From contig CAAEEX010000047.1 in NCBI GenBank assembly GCA_900755005.1, positions 1 to 59,489 of the forward strand: DNA of 59,489 nucleotides, in the 5' to 3' direction. Shown here one piece after another: positions 24,141 through 30,708 of this stretch. A model generated the notes under the pieces. That model was not told the origin of the DNA. It made no database searches and saw nothing but the letters and a program-made list of their open reading frames with translations. Position 1 is the first letter of the stretch. Each line of letters starts with the position of its first letter. Source of the stretch: an uncultured Collinsella sp. (lineage in GTDB: Bacteria > Actinomycetota > Coriobacteriia > Coriobacteriales > Coriobacteriaceae). The translations under genes and the position numbers were made by a program.

Positions 24141-25397
24141 ATGGCATTGCAATTTACAGAGCGCGAGTTCATTCCCGTGCTGCTCGGTGGCGACATCAAC
24201 GCCTATTCGGTGGCGCGCGCCTTCTACGAGGAGTACCAGGTCAAGAGTCTGGTCTTTGGCAAGTATCAGACGGGTCCCGCGTACCGCAGCCAGATTATCG
24301 ACTACACGCCCAACGTGGATATCGACACCATGCCCGTGATGCTCAAAACCGTCAACGGCATTGCCCAAACGCATGCCGACAAGACGATTGTCCTTGTGGG
24401 CTGTGGCGACAACTATGTTGCCCTCGTGGCTCAGGCCAAGGATGCTCATGAGCTGGCGGATAACATCGTCGCTCCCTACGCGCCCTACAGCATGCTCGAG
24501 CAGTGCCAGAAGAAGGAGATCTTCTACGAGCTGTGCGAGAAGCATGGCGTGCCTTATCCGCATACCTTTACCTTCACCATGGCGATGCTGAACGCCCAAG
24601 GCGAGGCACCTGCCGAGGTGCTCGACCAGATTGATTTTCCCTACCCGATGATTCTGAAGCCTTCTGACGGCATCATGTGGTGGCAGCACGAGTTCGAGGG
24701 CCAGAAGAAGGCCTATGAGATTGCCGACCGCGCCGAGCTGGAACAGGTCATTCGCGATTCGTATGCCAGCGGCTACACCGACGACCTGATCTTGCAGGAT
24801 CGCGTGCCCGGCAACGACGAGTACATGCGCGTGCTCACCAGTTATTCCGACCGCAACGGCAAGGTGCGCATGATGTGCCTTGGCCATGTGCTGCTCGAGG
24901 AGCATCAGCCTCACGGCGTCGGCAACCACGCCTGTATCATCACCGAGCCCAATGACGAGCTCATGGGCGGCGTGCGCAAGTTGCTCGAGGACCTTCACTT
25001 TGTGGGCTATTCCAACTTTGACGTTAAGTACGACGAGCGCGACGGCTCGTTTAAGTTCTTCGATTTCAACACGCGTCAGGGCCGCAGTAACTACTACGTC
25101 ACCAACAGCGGCTTTAACGTTGCCAAGTATGTGGTGGACGAGTATGTGTTCAACCGCCCGTTTGAGCCGGAGTTTGTGACGGCGCAGGACGAGGCGCTGT
25201 GGATGGTCGTCCCCATGGGCGTCGTCGACAAGTACGTTAAGGATCCCGAGCTGCGCGCTAAGGTGCATCGCCTGGACAAGGAAGGCAAGGGCGCCGACCC
25301 TTCGTTTATGAAGGGCGACTTTGTCTTTAACCGCTGGCTGCGCATGTGGCACACCAAGTTGCGCCACTTTAAGCTGTTCAAGACGTATTACAAGTAG
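24141..25397 (+). CDS. ATP-grasp carboxylate-amine ligase (candidate D-aspartate ligase)
   Basis: This 418-aa ATP-grasp enzyme joins a carboxylate to an amine. Visible elements are the N-terminal preATP-grasp domain (FIPVLLGGDINAYSVAR), ATP-binding PYPMILKPSDGIMWWQHEF, QDRVPGNDEYMRVLTSY and the metal-binding FKFFDFNTRQGRSNYY. The architecture resembles D-aspartate ligases that add the cross-bridge residue to peptidoglycan precursors. The next gene is an aspartate/glutamate racemase with its own ribosome site, supporting an Asp substrate. Peptidoglycan use is inference. Confidence 0.8.
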   Translation: MALQFTEREFIPVLLGGDINAYSVARAFYEEYQVKSLVFGKYQTGPAYRSQIIDYTPNVDIDTMPVMLKTVNGIAQTHADKTIVLVGCGDNYVALVAQAKDAHELADNIVAPYAPYSMLEQCQKKEIFYELCEKHGVPYPHTFTFTMAMLNAQGEAPAEVLDQIDFPYPMILKPSDGIMWWQHEFEGQKKAYEIADRAELEQVIRDSYASGYTDDLILQDRVPGNDEYMRVLTSYSDRNGKVRMMCLGHVLLEEHQPHGVGNHACIITEPNDELMGGVRKLLEDLHFVGYSNFDVKYDERDGSFKFFDFNTRQGRSNYYVTNSGFNVAKYVVDEYVFNRPFEPEFVTAQDEALWMVVPMGVVDKYVKDPELRAKVHRLDKEGKGADPSFMKGDFVFNRWLRMWHTKLRHFKLFKTYYK

Positions 25398-25481
25398 ATG
25401 AGTGCGGCGCCCGTCCGGTTTGCATCGGGCGGGCGCGGGTATGATACGCGCAATTGCGCAAGCGTCACCAAGGAGGCGGCG

Positions 25482-26228
25482 ATGGAAAAGCTGGGAGTTA
25501 TCGGCGGCATGGGCGCCGAGGCCACGTCGTATTACTACGACCAGGTGGTGCGTCATACGGCTGCTGCCTGCGATCAGGAACATATCGACATGGTGGTGCT
25601 CTCCAAGTCGACCATGCCCGACCGCACGCTGGCCATTAAGACCGGCGAGCATGCCAAGCTGCTGGCGACCATGAAAGAGTGTGCCCAGGCACTCGAGTCG
25701 CTGGGCTGTGCGCACATTGCCATTCCCTGCAACACGTCACACTACTTCTACGACCAGATCCAGTCGTTTACCACAGTGCCGATTATCCACATGCCACGCG
25801 AGTCGGTTCGCTATGCCCTTGCGGGTGCGGTGATGGGGGAGTGCGAGTTCGACCCCAACCTGAGTATGCCGGCCGAGCCGGTGCACAAGATCGGCATCAT
25901 GGGAACCGACGGAACCGTGGGCGCGGGCGTCTACGGCCGCGAATGCGAGGCTGCGGGTGTTGAGGTCGTCTATCCCAGCGAGAAACGTCAGAACGATGTG
26001 ATGTCGCTTATCTACGATGATGTGAAGGCCGGACGTGAGCCCGATATGGATAAGTTCGACCGCGTGATGTGGGAGTTCGCCCGTAGCGGCTGCGATCGTG
26101 TCATTCTGGCCTGCACCGAGCTATCGGTGCTGCAGAAGTATCGAGAGATGCCCGAGATCACCCTCGATGCTATGGATGTCCTGGTGCGCGAATCCATCAT
26201 CCGCAGCGGCGTCCCCTACCGCCTCTAG
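25482..26228 (+). CDS. Aspartate/glutamate racemase family protein
   Basis: This 248-aa PLP-independent racemase has both catalytic Cys motifs: IPCNTSHYFYD (N-terminal half) and LACTELSVL (C-terminal half), plus the start GVIGGMGAEATSYYYD typical of aspartate racemases. The ATG at 25482 follows AAGGAGG with 5-base spacing. It lies 84 bases behind the ATP-grasp ligase, suggesting it supplies a D-amino acid to it. Confidence 0.9.
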   Translation: MEKLGVIGGMGAEATSYYYDQVVRHTAAACDQEHIDMVVLSKSTMPDRTLAIKTGEHAKLLATMKECAQALESLGCAHIAIPCNTSHYFYDQIQSFTTVPIIHMPRESVRYALAGAVMGECEFDPNLSMPAEPVHKIGIMGTDGTVGAGVYGRECEAAGVEVVYPSEKRQNDVMSLIYDDVKAGREPDMDKFDRVMWEFARSGCDRVILACTELSVLQKYREMPEITLDAMDVLVRESIIRSGVPYRL

Positions 26229-26234
26229 CTTCCG

Positions 26235-26280
26235 ACCCGTCAAAAAGGGACAGGTTAATTTTGGCAGGTTTTATCTGGTG
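26235..26280 (+). repeat. Single REP-like arm
   Basis: The stretch contains GGGACAGGTTAATTTTGGCA, similar in style to the arms of the palindromes at 9511, 10784 and 28863, but I find no inverted partner. It may be a decayed half element. Confidence 0.4.
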
Positions 26281-26287
26281 AAACAGT

Positions 26288-26325
26288 AAAGGCCTCGGCT
26301 CGTTTGGTGCGAGCCGAGGCCTTTT
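26288..26325. terminator. Bidirectional terminator, racemase and ecfT
   Basis: A perfect 15-bp stem: AAAGGCCTCGGCTCG (26288-26302) with CGAGCCGAGGCCTTT (26310-26324), between convergent genes. Confidence 0.9.
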
Positions 26326-26353
26326 GCGTTGGGCGGTTGCTGTCGGTGGTGAA

Positions 26354-27100
26354 CTAGAACAGGAAGCCGATGGCGACGAGGGCGATGCTGACGATGAGTA
26401 CGGCGATGTCCAGGCCCTTGATGGGGTAGCGCTTGTACGAGCTGGCGCGCGTGCGCAGATAGAAGCCGCGCTGTTCTGCCGCCAAGGCCGTGGCATCGGT
26501 CTTGCCCACGCTCGAGATGAGCAGCGGCACACACAGTGGCAGCATGAGCTTAAGCTTCTTGATGGGGTTCTTGGTGTCGTACTCGACGCCGCGTGCGGTC
26601 TGCGCTTCCATGATGGCGTTCATCTCCTGACCAAACACCGGCACAAAGCGCAGCGCCGTGGTAAAGGTGAAGGCATAGCGATACGGTACGTGCAGCACCT
26701 CGACGCAGGCGTTGGCAAGGTCGTTGAGCTTGGTCACCATAAGCATGAGGATGAGTGGCAGCGCCACGCCCAACAGGCGTAGGCAGGCCTTCGATCCTGT
26801 GATGAGGCCCGTGTCGGTGATAAAGCCCCACACCACGTTGCCATCGCGCATAAAGGCTAGCTGGAGTACCAGCATGATAAGCGCGAGCGGAATCAGCAGC
26901 TTGAGTAGCGAGAACAGACGGTCGACGACACCGGCATAGGCACCCAGCGCAAGGGTGAGTGCCAAAAAGCCCAGCAGCGCCACGTAGGTGTCGGACAAGA
27001 AGATGCCGACGATGATGGCGGCGGCGAGGCCCAGTTTGACGACGGGGTTCAGGCGATGCAGCAGCGTATCGCCCGGCATGTAGTCGATGACGTTAACCAC
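26354..27100 (-). CDS. ecfT: Energy-coupling factor transporter transmembrane subunit
   Basis: This protein of about 248 aa has 5-6 hydrophobic segments and the EcfT coupling motifs with Ala-Arg-Gly (AQTARGVEYDTKNP, then AAEQRGFYLRTRAS), which contact the ATPases. The start LLHRLNPVVKLG is typical. The GTG at 27100 is chosen: AAGGAG lies 10 bases upstream and the start overlaps the end of the ATPase gene. Last gene of the putative tryptophan ECF operon. Confidence 0.9.
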   Translation of the reverse strand: MVNVIDYMPGDTLLHRLNPVVKLGLAAAIIVGIFLSDTYVALLGFLALTLALGAYAGVVDRLFSLLKLLIPLALIMLVLQLAFMRDGNVVWGFITDTGLITGSKACLRLLGVALPLILMLMVTKLNDLANACVEVLHVPYRYAFTFTTALRFVPVFGQEMNAIMEAQTARGVEYDTKNPIKKLKLMLPLCVPLLISSVGKTDATALAAEQRGFYLRTRASSYKRYPIKGLDIAVLIVSIALVAIGFLF

Positions 27101-28844
27101 GGTGGACCATCTCCTTGGTAATTCGAACGACATCGGTGACCTCGCTCACCTGCGCAAAAGCGGGCGAGACGGAAGATGCCAGACGGCGCGAGAGTTCAAT
27201 AACCTGGGGAGGCTCCACGTAGGCACGCCGCATGAGATCGATGTTCGAGAATAGCTCGTGCGTGCGGCCGCGGTCGAGGATGTGACCGTCGGCCATTACT
27301 ACGATACGCTCGGCAAAGTCGGAAACAACTTCCATATCGTGGCAGACCATGATAACGGCGCAGCCGCGCTCGGCCATGGTGCGCACCGTTTCCATGACGG
27401 TCATGCACTCGCGGTAATCAAGGCCGCTCGTGGGCTCGTCGAGCACGACGATCTTGGGTTCAACCACTACGACGGAGGCAAGCGCCACCATTTGTCGCTG
27501 GCCGCGCGAAAGTGAGAAAGGTGCCTCATCGGCAGGCAGGCCAAAGCGGTCGATAACGAGTTGAGCACGACGCAGAGCCTCGGCACGGTCGATGCCGGCA
27601 AGCTCCAGGCCAAAAGCGACCTCGTCGAGTACGGTATCCTTGCAGATCTGGCGGTCGGGGTTTTGGAAGAGGGTTGCGACTTCGCGGGCAATGCGGCTCG
27701 TGGGAACGGCTGCGGTATCCAGTCCCGTGACGCGCACGCTGCCCGAGGCGGGTTTAAGCAGGCCCGTGAGCAGCTTGGTGAGCGTGGTCTTGCCGGCACC
27801 GTTTTGGCCGACGATGCCCACGAGCTCGCCGGGATAGAGGGTCAGGTTGAGGTCGTGGACGGCGGCGCCGCCATTGGGATAGGCAAACTCAACATGGTCG
27901 AAGGTGAGTACGGGTTCGGCGTCCTTGGCATGAGGGCGCAACGACGGTGCGTGCGGTGAGCCGGCGGGTGCCTGAATGTCGTTGCTTGCGTGTGCGGGGT
28001 CGACGATGCCCGAAATCAGGCGCTCGGCTTCATCGACATCCAAGCAAGGGGTACCGCTTACCAGGCCATCGGCCTCGAAGCTATTGAAGATACGCGTGAC
28101 GCGAGGGCAGTCGACGCCGATGGCACGGAGCTCGTCGGTATGCGCGAAGACCTCGTGTGGCTCGCCCTGCAGCGCGATTTCGCCATGGTTGAGCACGAGC
28201 ACGCGGTTGCAGTACTCCGAGAGCAGGGCGACCTTTTGCTCAACGACGACGATGGTAATTCCAAGTGCGCGGTTTGCCTCACGCAGCGTCTCGAAGACCA
28301 ACGTGGAGCTGGCGGGGTCGAGTGCCGCGGTGGGCTCGTCGAGAACCAAGACGCGCGGACGCATGGCGAGGATGGCGGCGATGGCTACCTTTTGCTTCTG
28401 TCCGCCCGAGAGGGTGGCGATCTCGCGGTCGCGCAGGTCGCTGATGCCGACGGTCTCGAGCGTTTCGCTCACGCGCTGCTCGATCTGGTCGTGGGGAACG
28501 TCAAAGTTCTCGAGGCCAAAGAGCATCTCGTCCTCGACGACTGAGGCGACCATCTGCGTGTCGATATCCTGCAGCACGCTGCCGACGATTTGCGACACGT
28601 CGGTGAGCGAGGCTTCGCAGGTGTCGTGGCCGTCAACCATGACGGACCCAAAGAACGTGCCGGTGTAGTGGTGGGGCACGGCACCTGACAGGCAGGCGGC
28701 AAGCGTGGACTTGCCGGCGCCCGAGGGCCCGATGATGCCGATGAAATCTCCCTTGTTCACGCTGAGCGAGATGTGGCTGAGCGCCCGCTCGGTTTGCGTG
28801 CCATAGGAGAACGAGACATCGTCGACGTTGATGATCGTTTCCAT
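27093..28844 (-). CDS. Double ATPase subunit of an ECF transporter (EcfA-EcfA' fusion)
   Basis: This 583-aa protein has two ABC ATPase domains in one chain. Domain 1 (about 1-245) has Walker A GPSGAGKST, signature LSGGQKQKVAI and Walker B VLVLDEPTAALD. Domain 2 (about 315-560) has GQNGAGKTT, LSRGQRQMVAL and IVVLDEPTSGLD. It energises import through EcfT, encoded next with a short overlap. The fused pair differs from separate EcfA1/EcfA2 genes but is common in Actinomycetota. AAAGG precedes the ATG at 28844. Confidence 0.93.
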   Translation of the reverse strand: METIINVDDVSFSYGTQTERALSHISLSVNKGDFIGIIGPSGAGKSTLAACLSGAVPHHYTGTFFGSVMVDGHDTCEASLTDVSQIVGSVLQDIDTQMVASVVEDEMLFGLENFDVPHDQIEQRVSETLETVGISDLRDREIATLSGGQKQKVAIAAILAMRPRVLVLDEPTAALDPASSTLVFETLREANRALGITIVVVEQKVALLSEYCNRVLVLNHGEIALQGEPHEVFAHTDELRAIGVDCPRVTRIFNSFEADGLVSGTPCLDVDEAERLISGIVDPAHASNDIQAPAGSPHAPSLRPHAKDAEPVLTFDHVEFAYPNGGAAVHDLNLTLYPGELVGIVGQNGAGKTTLTKLLTGLLKPASGSVRVTGLDTAAVPTSRIAREVATLFQNPDRQICKDTVLDEVAFGLELAGIDRAEALRRAQLVIDRFGLPADEAPFSLSRGQRQMVALASVVVVEPKIVVLDEPTSGLDYRECMTVMETVRTMAERGCAVIMVCHDMEVVSDFAERIVVMADGHILDRGRTHELFSNIDLMRRAYVEPPQVIELSRRLASSVSPAFAQVSEVTDVVRITKEMVHRG

Positions 28845-28862
28845 GGATACCTTTCATAGTCA

Positions 28863-28906
28863 TTGGGGACGTTCTTACATGACTAGTCGTTTAAGAACGT
28901 CCCCAA
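28863..28906. repeat. Perfect 15-bp-arm palindrome, GGGGACGTTCTT type
   Basis: TTGGGGACGTTCTTA (28863-28877) and TAAGAACGTCCCCAA (28892-28906) are exact reverse complements around a 14-base loop that itself contains GACTAGTC. Similar GGGGACG palindromes are common near RAYT-type elements in other bacteria; no transposase is here. Confidence 0.75.
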
Positions 28907-28931
28907 GAGCTAGTTGTCTGGGACAGTCTTT

Positions 28932-28966
28932 GATGACGGGGCCGTGGAGTTGCGGCCCCGTCCATC
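28932..28966 (-). terminator. GC-rich hairpin downstream of the second S component
   Basis: GATGACGGGGCCG pairs with CGGCCCCGTCCATC (one bulged base). No T run, so it may only attenuate read-through into the ATPase gene. Confidence 0.5.
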
Positions 28967-28974
28967 ATATCAGG

Positions 28975-29526
28975 CTATTTGTTGAGCACCTTGCGGAGGG
29001 GGAAGAAGAGGGCCTGGACCACGACGGCGTTGAAGACGGCAGTGCCGAGCACGATGGGCACCTTGGCGAGCGCCGTGGGCAGCGCGGCACCCATGATGAC
29101 GGTGCCCAGGGCTGCGAAGAGAACGCCCGAAACCAGGGTGGTGAGCAGCCCGGCGATAAAGGGGTTAGTCTTGTCACCGCCGATGTTTGACTTAACGAGC
29201 GCTGCCATCGTCAGCGCGCCGGCAAGCTCGGTGACAAAGTTGAGGCCAGGGATTGACGTAGTGATCTGGATAACGGCTGCCGACAGGATGCCAAAGATGG
29301 CAGCCTGGGCAAAGCTCGCCTGCGTGAGCGCGATGGCTAGGGCATAGGCGGCAATGATGAACTGCGGCTTGATGCCCGTGACGGCCAGGGCATTACCTAC
29401 GGTTATGTTGAGGATAAAGCCGGCGGCAAGCAGGACGGCGAGCAGGACCAGCGAGGTGATATCGAGGATGCCTTTGTCGTAAGCGGCGTTGGTAGAAATA
29501 GTACGAGCCTGAGTGTCGGTGGCCAT
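28975..29526 (-). CDS. ECF S-component-like integral membrane protein 2 (putative tryptophan-binding)
   Basis: This 183-aa protein has 5-6 hydrophobic segments after a polar N-terminus. It is similar along its length to the next gene upstream, sharing LVLLAVLLAAGFILN-type and SAAVIQITTSIP-type blocks. The pattern resembles TrpP-like S components (KPQFIIAAYALAI). AAGGAG lies 6 bases before the ATG. Position in an operon with EcfA-EcfA' and EcfT, behind a Trp-rich leader peptide, supports tryptophan as ligand; a related metabolite is possible. Confidence 0.75.
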   Translation of the reverse strand: MATDTQARTISTNAAYDKGILDITSLVLLAVLLAAGFILNITVGNALAVTGIKPQFIIAAYALAIALTQASFAQAAIFGILSAAVIQITTSIPGLNFVTELAGALTMAALVKSNIGGDKTNPFIAGLLTTLVSGVLFAALGTVIMGAALPTALAKVPIVLGTAVFNAVVVQALFFPLRKVLNK

Positions 29527-29628
29527 GATGTTCTCCTTAAGGTGAGATTTGAGATAAGAGTGTCCTGGACCCCCACGAAAGGGGCTAAATCGGAAAGGGG
29601 ATCAATTTTGAATAGTGAAGCACGGAGA

Positions 29629-29729
29629 CGGCTTTACGAGGGGCCCCAGGTTGGCGCGAAAGAGGAGCGAAGCGTACTTGGGTACGCGAGCGTCGAATGA
29701 ACGCCAAGATGGGGTGGCTCGTAAAGCCG
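29629..29729. repeat. Nested long palindrome, core family 1
   Basis: The outer arms CGGCTTTACGAG (29629-29640) and CTCGTAAAGCCG (29718-29729) are exact, continuing with CCCCA/TGGGG and GGCG/CGCC. Inside are GAAAGAGGAG (29658-29667), a hairpin GCGTAC TTGG GTACGC (29672-29687) and CGTCGAATGAACG (29691-29703). The inner motifs match the palindrome at 12788-12886. It lies between the two S-component genes. Confidence 0.7.
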
Positions 29730-29735
29730 AGCGGG

Positions 29736-30308
29736 TTAGTTGAGCCTAAGGGCCTTCTGGATGGGCAGGTAGAGGGCGCCGACCAGAATGGCGTTAAAGA
29801 CGGCGGTCATGGCGACGACGGGCAACATGGCGGCGGCGAGCTCGCCGACCACGCCGAGCATGGCCATCTTGATGACCATGAAGATGACGCCGGAGACAAA
29901 GGTGGTCAGGAAGGTTGCGACAACAGCGATGGCGGGCTTGACCTGACCGTTCTTGCCGGCGGCGTTGACGATGCCGGCCATGAGCATGGCGGCGATGCCC
30001 TCGGCGGCAAAATCGACGAACGGCGAAGTGGTGGTGATCTGGATCACGGCAGCCGAGATGAGGCCAATGGCGAGCGCCTGGCCGATGTTGGGACGAACGA
30101 CCAGGATGGTGAGGCAGAAGGCCGAGATGATGAACTCGGGGCTGATCATGCCGCCCGAGATGCCCGAGATGGCCTTGCCGACGGTGAAGTTGAGGATGAA
30201 GCCTGCAGCGAGCAGGATGGCGAGCAGGACAAGGGCACGGACGTCGAGTTTGCCGCGGTCGGCGGTCTGGACGGTGCGGGGCTGGGTGGCGGTGGTGTTC
30301 TGAGACAT
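29736..30308 (-). CDS. ECF S-component-like integral membrane protein 1 (putative tryptophan-binding)
   Basis: This 190-aa paralogue of the downstream S component has a polar N-terminus (about 24 residues), then hydrophobic segments starting LVLLAILLAAGFILNFTVG and the shared SAAVIQITTTSPFVDF block. AAAGGA precedes the ATG at 30308. First structural gene after the Trp leader and attenuator. Tandem S components sharing one energising module are unusual; they may differ in affinity or ligand. Confidence 0.78.
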   Translation of the reverse strand: MSQNTTATQPRTVQTADRGKLDVRALVLLAILLAAGFILNFTVGKAISGISGGMISPEFIISAFCLTILVVRPNIGQALAIGLISAAVIQITTTSPFVDFAAEGIAAMLMAGIVNAAGKNGQVKPAIAVVATFLTTFVSGVIFMVIKMAMLGVVGELAAAMLPVVAMTAVFNAILVGALYLPIQKALRLN

Positions 30309-30353
30309 GGTGAAAATCCTTTCTGAAGGGAAGCGCAGGGGAAAAGCGGAGGC

Positions 30354-30483
30354 GCGTGATGCGAATGCGATCGGGCTCGAGATAGAAAAAGGCCCCCGGT
30401 CGAAACCGGAGGCCTTCCAATCACCTAGAGCGCAAAAACAGGCGTGAGGGACTCACTGTCGACCGATCGTATTCGCATCACGC
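30354..30483 (-). other. 21-bp long-range inverted repeat enclosing the attenuator
   Basis: The segments 30354-30374 and 30463-30483 are reverse complements with one mismatch. In the RNA the 5' arm begins within the last Trp codon and continues past it, and the 3' arm lies after the terminator, so they would enclose it. A ribosome stalled at the Trp codons would cover part of the 5' arm. Confidence 0.6.
30383..30420 (-). terminator. Attenuator terminator in the Trp leader
   Basis: On the minus strand GGAAGGCCTCCGGTTT pairs back to a CCGGGGGCCTTTTTC segment: a GC stem followed by TTTTT. TCGACCG in its 3' arm (30403-30397) is complementary to CGGTCGA at 30465-30459 near the leader stop codon, which offers an antiterminator pairing. 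Confidence 0.8.
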
Positions 30484-30521
30484 CACCACCAGTTGTTGAG
30501 AGAGTTCATCGTGTTCTTCAT
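30453..30521 (-). CDS. Trp-rich leader peptide (22 aa)
   Basis: ATG at 30521-30519 with GAAAGGAG upstream, then 22 codons to TGA at 30455-30453. Codons 11-13 are TGG TGG TGG (context NNWWWRDANT). A terminator hairpin follows 33 bases after the stop. This is the classic arrangement for ribosome-mediated attenuation by charged tRNA-Trp: stalling at the Trp codons frees the antiterminator, and completion of the peptide lets the terminator form. The regulated genes are the membrane proteins downstream, giving direct sequence support for tryptophan transport. Confidence 0.85.
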   Translation of the reverse strand: MKNTMNSLNNWWWRDANTIGRQ

Positions 30522-30579
30522 GTTGGTGGCTCCTTTCGTGATGCCGTGGCGCGGTCGCACCTAGTTGCTGTTGCGCTGC

Positions 30580-30630
30580 ACTATAGCACAGCGAAGTATG
30601 TGCGGGGAAATCTTTTTTTGAAAAGATTTC
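30580..30630 (-). promoter_or_regulatory. Possible promoter and operator of the Trp transporter operon
   Basis: On the minus strand TATAGT (30585-30580) could be the -10. A perfect 10-bp-arm dyad GAAATCTTTT/AAAAGATTTC spans 30607-30630 just upstream, placed where a repressor or activator could act. I see no convincing -35. Confidence 0.4.
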
Positions 30631-30708
30631 AGGTGGGTTTCCCGTCGGTCAAAAGAGCAGGCTAAGCGGGCGTGGTAACTCATGTGCCCCGCCCGCTCGG
30701 CTAAGACG

